DNA of 64,000 bases from positions 558,001 to 622,000 of the forward strand of contig VTFK01000016.1 in assembly GCA_009617715.1 (NCBI GenBank), given 5' to 3'. The DNA is from Plectrocnemia conspersa (Eukaryota > Arthropoda > Insecta > Trichoptera > Polycentropodidae). Below the pieces are notes generated by a model. That model ran no database searches. It was not told the origin of the DNA and saw only the letters and a program-made list of their open reading frames with translations. The translations under genes were made by a program, and so were the position numbers. Positions 48,011 through 60,180 of this stretch are shown here, one piece after another; the first letter of the stretch is position 1, and the number at the start of each line of letters is the position of its first letter.

Positions 48011-49050
48011 ATAAATAAACTCTATAGTAATAAATGTAAACGTTTACATATTTTTTAGAAAATCCATACCTTTTCTTTTTATTCCTTATATTTAAGATTT
48101 ATTCAATTTTTAAACTCATTTTATTATTTTACTGTTTAATACCAGAAATTATTTAATTGAATGGAATATTTAGTAAAATTATTTTATTACAATATTTAAG
48201 TTAAGCGAACCATTAAGCATAAAAATTTCCTGATTTGGACTTAAATCATTCTACAAAAGATATTAGCGTTTGATTTTTTTAAATATGGTTGTTGCTATGA
48301 TGTTTGTTTTAAAACCTAGTTTTGTAGATTAAGCGCTACTGATCAGTATAAAATAATTAAAATATAAAATGTAATTTTTAAACATGGGTTTAAAACATTG
48401 TATATAAATTAGCATTTGTAACATTGTGTTAAATGTTATATAAATTGCGCTTCTAAAATATTTTATTTTATGAAAATAAGCAAACAATTTTCAAATTAAG
48501 ATTTAAAATATGTAAAATAATTTTGACAAAATAAAATATAAATTTGTCACAAAAAAATGATATGACATAAGCAACATGTTTATCGTTTGATCGTTTACCC
48601 ATGAACTGTTCACTTCATAACTGGTCATTAGGAGAGTATTAAATTCCTTGTTGACCGACCCATAGTTACCCGAATTCTGACTTAAACATATTTATGACCA
48701 CACGCTACAAACAAACAGCTTAATAATAAAACCATATACAAATTTTCAATTGTTTGTATTTATTGATTTATTATTTTTTAAAATCACTAATTTTTTATCT
48801 AGTTAAAATAAAAAAAAAACGCAATTAAAATTACAAATATTTAATATAAATCTTCTTAAAAAAATAAACTTTTTTTTTATAAAATTGTTAATCTCTACAG
48901 ATTTCCTAAAATATTGCCTTAAATTCAAGACAATTTTTATAAAAATTATAAGAGAAAAATATAATATTATAAATTTTGGGTATTGAAAATAATATGAAAT
49001 TCAGTCGCATAACTGTTGCATAATATCAATTTATCTTGGCTGTCATATTT
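48010..49050. other. AT-rich spacer with a weak island
   Basis: A weak island at 48560-48740 has CATGAACTGTTCAC and GTTGACCGACCCATAG. No gene is seen. Confidence 0.45.
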
Positions 49051-49520
49051 CGTTACATAAAAGAACTTTCACCTGGGCTTCTTTCGATTGTCCTCCCCCC
49101 ATTTAATTAATTCTAGTGGCGCAAAAGTAGTCGGCGGTGTGTATTAAACGCTTCGAGTGGCGCTCGAGCCTAGCTCGCGAAATTATTTACAGCTTTAGTA
49201 AAATTTAATTACTTTTGCAAAGCACACGCTCAAAGCAACACCTCGCGCACACACTCGAAATACATATATCACGAAAATTACTTAATAACACGGCACAATT
49301 CATACTTACGCGCCTACTTACCTAACGAATGATGGAATGAACAATGGGGCGTTATTAATGAGTCGTAATAGCCGGCGCTTAATGACGCACTGTTCAAAAT
49401 TGGCCTAATATAGGGCGGAGGCTAGTAATAAAATCGTTGTACTAAATCACCCTCGGCCGTTGGATATGTAATTATGATCATCAATATGTTTTTGGAAGGG
49501 TGGTGTAAAAGCGCTTCAGA
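49050..49520. promoter_or_regulatory. Balanced-composition island
   Basis: AGTCGGCGGTGTG (49129), TTCGAGTGGCGCTCGAGCC (49152; inverted CGAG words), GTTATTAATGAGTCGTAATAGCC (49351) and CACCCTCGGCCG (49448). Stops in all frames. The TTATTAATGA cluster is homeodomain-like. Confidence 0.28.
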
Positions 49521-50700
49521 AGTCAATGGCCTTTAGTAAAAAAAACTTAAAGAAATAGAAGCAAGTGTTGGGTTGTATCTTAGATTAAACACAACATAGA
49601 ACATGTAAGTACGTAGAATTAACTTAATATATATGTTATCTATTAATAAATGCAGCTAAATTTTAATATCCTTTTATTTATTAAAAGCATTTTAAATATA
49701 TAAAGAGTAATAGATTGATGAGAGCAAACAGCGCGTGTGACGAAATTGACGTCATCCTTTTTCGAAGGCCTGAATTCTGGAAGAAAAATTCAATGACACA
49801 AGAACGGTTCAATTGAACATGTGTATTGAAAATAAAAAGGCTAAGAAAATAGTTTTTATTGAAGTAATTGAAAAGTTTGCATCAAGAATCTTTGTATTAA
49901 AATATTTCACGAACATGTTTATTTATAAATAAATAATTGTGCAATAAAAATGTAAATAATTGCTTGAATAAAAATGAAAATATTTTTGTAAATGAAAATA
50001 AAAAATACAGTTAATTATCAAATTAGGAGTAATTCTGTTAAAAGAAATGTAAATATTTTATAAATAGAAATGTAAGTACATAAATAAATTTTGTGTCTTT
50101 ATTTAAATTAACCATTTCATTTAAAGTTTGTATATCATCATCTAATCCTTAATCCAATTACTCTAAATTTTTATTGTAACAACTTAAGCAAACAAATTCG
50201 ACCCCAAAGTTCTTAGCTCTTCGTGATCGTGTTACTGAAAAATAATTGATGCCTCAAAATATAATAAAAATTAACGTTTAGCTTAATTTAAATAATTAAT
50301 TTTACATATGTTACTGATGTTTTATACCTAGTGAAATATATATTTAGTTAAGGCATATAAAATATTACTCAAATTCAATAAAGCTCATGTGATTTAAGCC
50401 CACATTTTAGTTGAAAACAATGAATGTTAGCATCGAGTCACATGAACCTTGAAAGCAGAGTCAGCGGGAGATGTCTAATCGTAATTACTTCCTTTATTTT
50501 ATAGGTGTAAGCATAATATCATTCGACATAATTCAAACAGTGTGACAGTATTTCTAAAGTAGCAAAATACATAACCCAAAATTTAATCGTTTCCATCTTG
50601 TGATAAACGCTCAACATAAATTGTTTTTATTACCAACATTACACCATCTACAAGCAATATAAAACAAATAAAATTGCCTAATATGTCTATGCAAATACAT
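49520..50700. other. AT-rich spacer
   Basis: A small patch near 50425-50480 (ATCGAGTCACATGAACC, GAGTCAGCGGGAG) stands out weakly. No gene. Confidence 0.45.
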
Positions 50701-51060
50701 AAATAAGCATAGTCACCTCACACTGTCATCGTTACTTTTTTCCCTTAGAATTGTAAGCGTTGCTCTCGAAAAGGTTCTCGGTGCAGAATAGAGGGAAAAA
50801 AAGGTTTCCCGGCTCCGATTACGATCGTTTAGAATACAAAAATGATGGCCGGGGGTGTGGTCACGGGGTATGGCCGCGTTTCGGCCGGTGTTTAGACCGT
50901 GACCAACTTCCGGCACGAATATAAGTAATGTGGCCTCATGCTTTTCCGGCCCGCCGCCAGCCCGGGGTGGCCGCACGACGAAATTCCTGATAAATAGTAC
51001 GCTCTTCGTGCAGAATGTTGCGTGATGTTGAAAAGCAAACATGTTATGTTTTTATTTTTG
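50700..51060. promoter_or_regulatory. GC-rich island with a 109-codon minus frame
   Basis: The minus frame 50713-51042 is open for 109 codons, but it has no recognisable domain and its GC peak (GGCCGGGGGTGTGGTCACGGGG near 50847; CCCGGCCCGCCGCC-like words near 50950) explains the lack of stops. A novel small exon remains possible. Confidence 0.25.
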
Positions 51061-51584
51061 CTAAGTATACACAGGCGAGAGGTAGTAGCGGTTCATTTAC
51101 GGTGCATTTTAGTATGATAATAGACATTAACATATTATCAAGCGTAAATTGAGACATACAGGTACGGATACACATCATACATAATTTTAGATACAAGTTA
51201 AATAAGTATAAATATTGTTGTAAACGTCAATTATTGTACATAACCGTATGATTTTTTTTGTTTAATAATAATAATTTATTTTTCTTTTTATAAAATATCA
51301 AAAAAATTTTAGCTGTGTCAATAAATACGACAATCTTTTATTATTAGTGTATTTCTTGTTCTCAAACATCAAAAAAGGATAAATATATAGCGTTTGCACA
51401 ATAAATAAAATGTAACAGCAATATTGAGTTATATATAAGTGGCCGATTTTTATTTAGTCGGAAACAGACTGTAATTGAAACAAGACGTTCGAAGGAAATA
51501 ACTTTTTTTTTTATATATTTTATGGGGAGTGACTTGTTATATATTTTTTTTTGAGAATTGTCGATGTTACAATAATTGTGAATT

Positions 51585-51705
51585 AGCAGTAAAATAATAT
51601 TTTTACTGACATTTCAGTGAAATTAAATGAAAAATATTTTGATCGGTAGTTATATATTACTACTAATAAAAATACAATTTATCCGAGAGGTGCTGGTGAA
51701 ATTAT
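51585..51705. repeat. Possible diverged member of the TACTAGTA/GTGAAATTA family
   Basis: AGTAAAATAATATTTTTACTG, TTTCAGTGAAATTA and GGTGAAATTATATGC recall the repeats at 19.9 and 53.0 kb. Weaker than the other members. Confidence 0.35.
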
Positions 51706-51779
51706 ATGCTATATTCAACTGTCAAAAAACTGGTTGAAAACATATACAAATCTACATCATGATTATTTTCAACTTAAGC

Positions 51780-52015
51780 TGAACCTTTAACTGTAAGCCT
51801 AATGCATGCATTACACTCTCTGGAGTTTTCCGAATCAAAGTTCAACTGAAGTCAGCCGAGGTTACGAGGCCGTCTTCCGAGTAGCATCCACACTGCCACA
51901 AATTTCATATGCCGTCCGGACGGCGGGCGTAAATGAAGTACGCACGGCGGCTGCTGTCATGTACAGCTGGCATATTTGCGCGCGATCGAAAAATGTGCCA
52001 AATAATCGCAATTTT
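51780..52015. promoter_or_regulatory. CpG-rich island
   Basis: GCCGTCCGGACGGCGGGCG (51911) is a palindromic GC core followed by GTACGCACGGCGGCTGCTG. A 70-codon plus frame (51806-52018) crosses it with no recognisable domain. Confidence 0.27.
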
Positions 52016-52479
52016 TGAATTGTCATAATATTAAAATTACGCTACTGATAATTATAAAAGTTTGTGTGGGTACTCACCAAAACAATATCAGTGAAATCTG
52101 TTCAGTCGTAAATATTCAATTTACGCAAAATATTTGTCGGCTAATGCAAAATGCCATAAGGCATAAAAATTATAATTCAGAATACAAATACTACATCTGT
52201 GACTATCCTAGAATTTGTGGAAATCGATACTAAATAATAATTCGTTATGGTGTGACATTTATATAAACCAATCTAGGAAAATACATAAGGATATTCGAAA
52301 CGATTTTTTTTAACAAAATCAAGTACCAGTAATTATTTTTTTTCAATTTAATTTTATATGAAAAAAAATATAATAACGGTATCTGTTACAAGAATATAAT
52401 ATCAAATATATAATTAATCCCTTTTGGTCCCCTAAAATATTCAAATATGTCAGTAAAAGTCTGTTGAAGTCCCCGATAA

Positions 52480-52990
52480 GCATGTGGTATTATACCTTGA
52501 TCACGTGACCATGATGCAGCGCTCGACGTGCGTGTTAACCATAAGACGCTTACGCGCATACTGAAATTGAACCTAGCTACTCGTTCTATCTCAGTTTGCA
52601 AAAAAAAATAATATTATTTCTCTCACTCTCGTCACTTAACACGCGAGAGAGCAATAGGAGAAGTATCTCACTGCTCGAACTCGAAAGAGCAGCTCCGACT
52701 TTAGTCCGTTTTCCGACAATGTTCGGAAGCGCTCGAAACTGGCCAAGTCGACTGAATTACCTCCACTTAACCTCCCGTTCTCGGTAACCTCGAACGACTT
52801 CCGAGAAATTTTAGAGCAGGCAGAACCAAACTCGACCGAAGTAACCCACTATATTCACCGTCCTTAGCCAATCTTGACCAACTTTCAGAGAGTGTAGTGC
52901 AGGCATAATATATTCCACTGATACTTGTACTGGATTATTCACGCAGTTAGATAAATCAGTTAGTATAAATTAATAATTTGATGAATTTTA
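52480..52990. promoter_or_regulatory. Unusual balanced-composition tract with related internal blocks
   Basis: This is one of the longest low-AT tracts, dense in CTCGAA/TCGAC/ACTCG words. GACTTCCGAGAAATTTTAGAGCAGGCA (about 52796-52822) resembles AACTTTCAGAGAGTGTAGTGCAGGCA (about 52880-52905), which suggests an old internal duplication of about 84 bp. CGCGAGAGAGC near 52640 is GAGA-like. Short frames (52386-52601 minus, 52596-52787 plus) carry no recognisable domain. Confidence 0.3.
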
Positions 52991-53095
52991 TAGGTGAAAT
53001 TATATTTAAACTAGTGAAAATCTAACTTTACTAATGAAAACACGTTCACTGTAACAGTTGCGAATCGTTTTTTCTGGTAAAATCCAAATCGAACC
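52990..53095 (+). repeat. Dispersed repeat fragment matching 5.9 and 19.9 kb
   Basis: GTGAAATTATATTTAAACTAGTGAAAATC at 52994-53022 matches the palindrome arm at 19863. TTACTAATGAAAACACGTTCACTGTAACAGTTGCGAATCG (53028-53067) matches 5924-5965. The copy at 53.0 kb contains both halves and is the most complete member of the family here. Confidence 0.6.
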
Positions 53096-53329
53096 TCAAG
53101 GAATTAACGAGACCCTACTCGACTCAATAAAAGTTTTTAATTTTTCCTATGATATATTGGACGTTCCGAAACTATTAAATATTTTTTATAATTATTTAAG
53201 AGCAGCATTTTGACTAGCGCCTATCAAATTAATTACATTTAGGGATTGCTATTATACTGAAAATTAAAATATTGGTATTCCCGTTAGAAAAAACATTCGA
53301 TACCGGTATTAACATTATTTTTATTACTT

Positions 53330-53900
53330 GATTCAGTGACCGAGTACCACTCGCATGATTCACCGTGTTTATTGATTAGAAAAACCGAATTATTCAATTA
53401 CCCCTTCACTGTTTTCAATTATTTTAAAATTTATTATTATTATTTTTTTAAAAAGAAATTTAAAAAAATATATTTTTTTGCACTTTTTATTACTATTAGT
53501 TGGCCTACATTTCCGTTTTTATCAGGAAAAAAAATACTAAATAAAATAGGCCATAAAGTTAAACGGGAGCGGTCCCTACCGGGCTACACTTAGCCGCGCC
53601 ACCACTCACATCCACCCCCATATATTGTAATAAAAACAATACCCACGTCACATAAATTACGACCGCCCGACGTTCAGCCACACATCATCATAATTACTTT
53701 TAATATATTCCGACCGTAAATTCACGTTCACGTTGTATTTTTTCAACGTGTACACGTCGAACAATGAAAAAGGCAAAAATCGACCGGAGCAGAGCTAAAA
53801 AAATATAAAATACGTCATTTGGCGTATCATTGGCACAACGGGCCGTTAAGGGTTAACCCTTAAAGCGAACAAAAATTATTAACGTCTAGCCATACAACTG
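53330..53900. promoter_or_regulatory. Island with a GGTTAACCC palindrome
   Basis: AAGGGTTAACCCTT (53849-53862) is a perfect palindrome. GACCGCCCGACGTTCAGCC and AACGTGTACACGTCG lie upstream. The 85-codon plus frame (53336-53593) runs through a poly-F/K AT tract and is not credible. Confidence 0.28.
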
Positions 53901-54139
53901 ATCTTTGATCTCACATAAATTTAAATAATGCTTTCACTTAACGCATGTACGAAATTTATTGAAATTTTAATAAAATTTTAAAATAAAATTCTTAATTCTC
54001 CGAAGAAACTCAAAGCATTTTTACTTTTAATATTTGAATTGAAATATTTTAAAATTTAACGATTCATTACTTATGTTTGTATAGATTTTTATGATTCCAA
54101 ATGAATCTTAATACATTTACCTTATACTTATCGATCAAA

Positions 54140-54361
54140 TCATGTATTTACTCTTGAAAATATATAACATATGTAGTACGTGTCAGTATGAATGGCTAGG
54201 GTCTTTATACGAACCCTTCGCACTAACTTTTCCTTACACATGTTGCTAATTTTATTTTGCCATCTCGTGTTCAGTCTTTTCATGGTTCTTTTATATATTT
54301 CTCTAGTGCTACTTGAGATCGTTTCACGCTTAACTTTGAGCGTTTCCCTAACATTACCGTA
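54140..54361 (-). pseudogene. Coding-like minus-strand fragment, family unknown
   Basis: The minus strand is open for 73 codons and has natural-looking, basic, soluble-protein composition (blocks VRETLKVKRETISSSTREIY, KRLNTRWQNKISNMCKEKL and VRRVRIKTLAIHTD). The 120-codon plus-strand frame over the same DNA is hydrophobic and is the antisense shadow. The last dozen codons look noncoding. The R/K-rich text resembles retroelement polyproteins or a domesticated fragment, but I cannot name a family. Confidence 0.4.
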
Positions 54362-54846
54362 TTATATGGCGAAAAATGTCACATTTGTATTTGGTAATCT
54401 AGAAACAAATCACTTAATAAAATGTTATAAGGTAGAAAATGTTCTTTTAAGTTGTTCAAAAAGTTACTTGAATTTTATTTTACTTATTATTATATATTTA
54501 AAGTTATTAAAAAGCAGGGATATGCTGTTTAAAATTAATGGTAAATTATCATAATTAAAATAGTTAAGAGAAAAATATACATAACAAAATATATATATAT
54601 ATATAATTTGAAAAAAAAGATTTTAACATAAATAAATTTGTAAAAAAAAGATTACCTTAAAATTTTTACCTTATCTTTAATTTTTAAATCTACCTTAAAT
54701 ATTTTTTCTTTGAATTAAATATGTATTTTAATTGCTGTATTTTTAATGTCTCTTGTAATATTATATGTAAATGTTTATACATTTGAATGTGTACATGTAT
54801 TGTATGTATATGAGATTATGTATGTGTATGTGTGTATTTTGCCATG

Positions 54847-54894
54847 TAGGGTCTCTCTCGTAATGAGCGGTTTACTGCTCATAAGAGGGACCTA
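54847..54894. repeat. 48-nt imperfect stem-loop TAGGGTCTCTC / GAGGGACCTA
   Basis: The left arm TAGG-TC-CTCT-ATGAGC pairs with GCTCATAAGAGGGACCTA (54877-54894) around the loop GGTTTACT, with small bulges. It is an isolated structured patch downstream of GT-rich simple sequence. It could be a transposon terminus, a 3'-end stem or an RNA hairpin. Confidence 0.6.
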
Positions 54895-54899
54895 AAATT

Positions 54900-55370
54900 A
54901 GATTTTGAAAAGTAGATATGTATAAGTAACCTAAGATGCAAATACATGAAAAAGTAGTAAGCTCTTATATGAATTTTTTCAACAGTAACTTTCATACATT
55001 ATAAATGAAGTTTTTTATTCAATAATTTTTGGTATTTTTAGGGTTTTACCCTAACTTTTTTTGATATCTCACACAAAGTGAACGCACAAATATATAGCAA
55101 AAGGCTTAAATGCTGATCGTTACGACTTTTACGTCATAGCTAAACGACTATTATCTAGATCGGGCCATCCAACTTCAACAAGTTCACAATGATGTATTCA
55201 ACGATGGCTCCTAAAAGCTGATCTCAATCATGTACTTTTAACTTAATTATATACGATCTAAAACATATATTTAAATTTTATGTAAATATATTATTCACAC
55301 TACAAAACATAGTCTTCTATTTTTAACACAAATTCTCTCTGAAGTATTTTTTCCTTTTAAAGATGATGAA
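54900..55370. other. AT-rich spacer
   Basis: TAGGGTTTTACCCTA (55039-55053) is a short perfect hairpin. Balanced words near 55110-55230 (TGCTGATCGTTACGAC, GATCGGGCCATCC). No gene is seen. Confidence 0.4.
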
Positions 55371-55810
55371 TCTAAAGATGTGTCGTTTACATTTTCATTT
55401 ACACTCCGTAGGCCGAGAAAGAGCACGTTTTTCATAAATATTACAAACCGGCAGGGCCGTAAATCGGCGCCTGAATTTTCAAAAATTCATTACGGACCCT
55501 GGGCGGAGGCGTCGAAATTAATTTTTGGCGCCCTCGTAAAATCGGTAAGCCGGCATCAATCTGATCTGATTCGATTATAACGAGGTCCTGGGACTCTGAA
55601 ACGACATCAATCTTCGTTTTTACGATGCCCCGGGAAGAAGAACATCGTCGTCTGGTTGTATCCTCGGGGTTAGGATTGAGCGAATGTTGCCCGGAGCATT
55701 ACGCAGCGAGAAGAAATATTATCTGTCTCCGGTTGTGTTCCATTATCGCGTCGACTGCTCCGGCTCTGGATTATCCTTTTCTTTAATAACGAACCGTGTG
55801 GTAGAGTATT
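55370..55810. promoter_or_regulatory. Large balanced-composition island
   Basis: GGCAGGGCCGTAAATCGGCGCC (55451), GGACCCTGGGCGGAGGCGTCG (55494), CGAGGTCCTGGGACTC (55580) and GATGCCCCGGGAAGAAG (55624). A 66-codon frame (55380-55580) has no recognisable domain. Confidence 0.28.
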
Positions 55811-57680
55811 TGCTTATGCTTAAATAAAATTTCGACCGAAGTACACAAATGTGAATTCTACTTTTTCTGTTAAAAATTTTTTGGCTTACTACTGCTATAT
55901 CAAACAATATGATAAATCACCTCATTAACTAAAATCAACATAAATTTATATCAAATAAGAAAATTAATTTTATGTTAAGAAACTTATTGTTAATTAATAT
56001 ACATATATGTTTATGGTTGTAATCATTAAATTGAATCAATCTTTAAGTACCATTACATTGTAAAAAAAAATTTTTAAATTATTTTATTGTTATTTAACGA
56101 AGTGTTTAAGAAGAATTGAAAGATTATATGATGTTAGTTATTTATTTAACCGTGTTTAGTTGCATTATACTAAATATTTATTTTGTACATTTAGTCAGAT
56201 ATAAGTAAAAATAAAGTGTAGTAATGTTTATTTATCCCAAAAAAAAAATACAAATTAAAAATAATTTATACGTTCATAAAATAAGACTATTTGACAATGG
56301 CAATAAATATTACCCTATCACTATTTTATTGTTTTTAAGCTCTAGAAATTTAAAGTAAAATATACATTTTTACTGTTTAGTTTAAAAACGATTAAGTTAT
56401 GATGAAATAGAGCTATTTTCTTAAGTTTTCTAGACGTCTTGGTTTAAAAAGAATTGTCATCCTTTGAGTAAGGTTGTCTTTCTCAAAAACATGATTTGCC
56501 TTTTGTATACCTTTTCTTCTTTGTTGTCTTTAAAATTTTTCACTTTTAATTTTTGAGATCCCATAGCAATTGTTCCTCAAAAAAAAAATCCTAGATGGCT
56601 TTTAAAAAAATCAAAATAGCTGACGTGCCCTATTTAATTATTTTTATAGCTCCCACAGCAATCTGGGTTTCTCTATCCTTTTATAATAAATATTCCCGAA
56701 GTGACTTTATTTTCGGTTCCAAAATTTAGAATGATAAATTGGTGCAATAGCATCAACTTATCCTCCTTGAACACAAAAATTTTATAAGCTCTTTTTCTAT
56801 TTAGGGTCCCTCTTTAATATTTTCGAAATTTATTTACTTTAATATAATTGAAATAAATCTGTTAACAAACTCTCTTGATCGTATTATAAATAATATGACA
56901 CAAAAAAAAGTATAAATGTTTGAATTATCCGGTGTATGCAATAGCCACATATACACAAGTATATATATAGACTCACATACGCACACGTACCCATACGCAC
57001 GACCAAAATGCGTTGAACTAGAAAAAACTAATATAACTTATTAATATTTTATTAATTGAATGTGTTTATTATTTGTACAAATACAATTAATACAAATACA
57101 ATTAAACGCATGGATATTTTTTATGCTTAAAAGTATAAAAAATATTTGTTAAAAATAATAAAGTTATATAATAATATTGAATAAATCTGAATGGTTTGTG
57201 CGAAAGTAATTTTAAAACTGACAAATATATTACAAAGAGCTTACTTTATAGGAAGTTCATAAAAAGCAAGATAATATAGTCAGTACTTTAATGGGTGACA
57301 CGTATCTATGAAGTTTTTCATATTTAAAAAAAACGCTTATTATTATATTATTATTATTTATTCTATTTCATAGAATGTAACTGCCTATTGTCTATTTCAT
57401 AGAATGTAACTGCCCTCATTTTAATAATCAAATCGTTTATCAATTTATAAGAGTTAATTTGGATAATTATCTCCTTCGTAATTTGTAGATAAGCATTGGG
57501 CTGGTGATCCGACTTGGCTGCTGCCCATCATATGATTTATATTTCATTAAAGTGGTTAATTCGAGTTTAATAACTTTAACTATAACTGTTTTTATATTAA
57601 AAATAAATTAAAAATTTATTTGTAAATGTAGCAATATAAAATAAATTGGTGAAAGTATCACTTCAATAATTGATTTCATA
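55810..57680. other. AT-rich desert, with a 29-bp tandem duplication
   Basis: No gene is seen. A 29-bp unit starting TCTATTTCATAGAATGTAAC is duplicated at 57362-57390 and 57391-57414. CA/TA-rich simple sequence lies at 56945-57005. The minus strand of about 56430-56800 has scattered coding-like words across stops (see rejected items). Confidence 0.5.
57362..57414. repeat. 29-bp tandem duplication
   Basis: Two identical copies of the 24-base core, the second lacking the last five bases of the unit. The unit contains a TTCTAT/ATAGAA inverted word. Identity indicates a recent event. Confidence 0.9.
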
Positions 57681-58115
57681 ATATTATAATCGCGTGGGGT
57701 GCGTTTGCAGATTAGGGAACAATTTAAAGCAAAAATATTTTGCTTTGTAATACAATAATTAGAATAATTTCATCGTTGCCCTCGTACAAGTTCAAACTGT
57801 TATGAATTCGCGAATTTTGTGCAAACACAAAGGGAAATGCAAAAGTGCGGCTCATTAATTGCCGACCGCCTCGCGCGCGGCGCTAATGGCGCTCGCTTAA
57901 TTAAAGTCTCACTTTCTTTGGCGGGGATGCGAAGGTCGTAAACAGGAAGGGCTGTAGGAGGTCACGGTTCTTAGGGTCTCTTTTGTGCGCCAACCTGAGT
58001 GCAATCTTCTCGGCTTCCGCCGGTGGAAATAGGCCGTTCTTGTGTATCAACCCCGGAAATCAACCTAGAGCGGAGGCTTTCACGACCACTCGTACTCTGC
58101 ACTGTAACGAATCGA
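57680..58115. promoter_or_regulatory. CpG-rich island with TTAATTAAAG word
   Basis: GCCGACCGCCTCGCGCGCGG (57860), GCGCTAATGGCGCTCGC (57879) and TTAATTAAAGTCTC (57897) lie close together. GGTCACGGTTCTTAGGG follows. No coding frame survives. Confidence 0.32.
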
Positions 58116-59165
58116 AAAATGTAAGAGTAGTACTATGAAAATAATCAGAAAGCATCTGTGAAGTGTTAAGTGTGTTATATTTATTTATAGTATAATATAT
58201 AACTGATATTGTGTATCTAAATATTAATAAGTTAAATAATACTATAAACTGTTTATATATCAGTTAAAAAATATTGCATTCTGATTCAACTTAAGATTTA
58301 CTAATGAAGTGACTCCGTTAGAAATAAATGCTTCACTTTTATTAAAAAAAAAACAGAATTGAGTTACTGCAATATATAATATTAAAATCATTTTAATCTC
58401 TTATATAGATAAACTCGCTGAATTAAATATGAATAATTTAAACCTTATTTAAAAACAGTAGCATTAAAAGCTTTGTATGATTAAATATTTGAAAACATGA
58501 ATAGATTTTTAAAACCATTAAAAAATTTAACTAAAAATATTATCTTGGAACGCCAACGGACTACGCGATAAGAATCAAAATTTTTTCGACGAAATAATAT
58601 TATGTGCGCGCTTTTCTAAGACATACTTGAAAGCATTAATTAATTTATATATTGCTTAGTTATAAACATACCGTACTGATTTATTAAATAAATCTGGCGG
58701 TCAATCATAATTATTTATTATTTTTTTTATAATTAGAAAAAAACTGTGATTTATTTTTTTAACAATCTTAAAGTAACATAATCGCTTTAAAAATATTTTT
58801 ATACACTTCTATATTCTTTTACCTTAAATATACATTTTTTAGTTTCGGTTACCATAGCAAAGAATATGATTTAATAACTATATAAACATATTTTTTACGT
58901 AAAACTCATATACGCAGCAGATAAAATACATTACTATTAAAATTGCAAAACAGCAAATAACTAATTTTAAAAAAAAAAATAGAAAATGGAAATAACTAAT
59001 TTTCAAAACAAAAATAGTAACAATAACAGAAAATTTTATAGTAATATAAGATTTTACAAACCATTTACCGACTAGCCCATCCATTAACAATTCGTTAGCA
59101 ACAAAAACCTACCTTTTTGTGCGTAAAGAATACGCGATAGACAAAGTTTTTTTCGTTGCTTGAAT
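58115..59165. other. AT-rich spacer
   Basis: No gene is seen. CGCCAACGGACTACGCG near 58552 is an isolated GC patch. The minus frame at 58878-59090 is AT-driven. Confidence 0.5.
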
Positions 59166-59169
59166 AATA

Positions 59170-59400
59170 AGGTGGTGCATTTGGCCCACAAACATTCGCA
59201 TCTGTAAATCGCCAAACCTGTCTCTAATAAAATGTCTTAAAGATGTGACACTTTGTCACATGAACAGATGATCAACTGATTAAAGACAGATAAGGTTTCC
59301 TACAACAGACAAATTGAGAGATCTAAATTTACCTGAAAAACATTATCAGATCGTCCAGAAGACATATGATAACGATCCTAGCTTATCCACTAAAAAGTAG
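59170..59400 (+). pseudogene. Decayed coding-like stretch, possibly transposase N-terminus
   Basis: One plus-strand frame reads with only two internal stops (59269-59271 and 59281-59283). It includes PTNIRICKSPNLSLIKCLKD and, after the stops, TTDKLRDLNLPEKHYQIVQK followed by TYDNDPSLSTKK, ending at a TAG (59398-59400). A DPSLST-type word after a helical charged stretch is reminiscent of Tc1/mariner-type helix-turn-helix regions, but the match is too weak to name a family. A perfect 8-bp hairpin, ATGTGACA/TGTCACAT, lies at 59243-59261. Confidence 0.3.
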
Positions 59401-59419
59401 TCGACGAAATGCTATTAGA

Positions 59420-60180
59420 CTCTTTGAATTTTAGTGGTAAATTGTATTTAATAAAAATAAACTGTTATCAGCTTTTTTGGCGTTTATTTTAGATGCAAAG
59501 ACACCTCATTGGACTCTAAAATAATAAAAATCAGACAATATTAAAGTATCAAACACAAAGTTTTTCTCTACAAAAAATATTTTTTTTATTATAAATTATC
59601 TACCATATTAATACCCTAATATTATATTGTAAACATTTTATTTTATTTTTACTAATTAAGATTTATTAACTTTCTGGGCATAAAATAATAAATATATTTT
59701 ATTGGTCCTTTATTTGTTGCCTGAAATAATATAAATATAGTATGGCTGTAAATTAATTTTCACAGGTCCACAAAACATAATTTATATGATATATGTATTA
59801 TCATAACTGTTTCATCTATAACATTATGATAATTCAAAAAAATATTATTCCAGGTAACTTAGGTATTTAAGCTAGTTGTTACAATACGATTTATTAAATA
59901 TAACAAAGCTATTTTTAAGTCACACGTCCTTATAGTTTAACAACTGGATTATTGTTTGAAACAATAGCATATGAGATCCGGGATTGTATTCCTTATCTGT
60001 GAGCCTGTAGAATGAAACGGATCTGCAGATCTTTGACAATGTAACTACAGATTTTAAAATGTTTAACATAAATCTTTCACCTGATCTTAAAAGCATCTAA
60101 GCATGTTCATCAACCACTGATTATCTCATTATAATACCAAACATTTAGTGACTTCAGTGTTAGGATAATAACAATTTTTC
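59420..60180. other. AT-rich spacer
   Basis: A small patch near 59975-60030 contains GATCCGGGATTG and GGATCTGCAGATC (palindromic). No gene. Confidence 0.45.

Noticed and set aside
54192..54554. 120-codon hydrophobic plus-strand frame as a membrane protein
   Set aside because: The opposite strand carries a more natural basic coding-like frame, and hydrophobic text is what the antisense of such a frame gives in AT-rich DNA.
56430..56800. Minus-strand words such as VDAIAPIYHSKFWN and FKDNKEEKVYKRQIMFLRK
   Set aside because: Coding-like but scattered over different frames with many stops; no consistent order matching a known protein.
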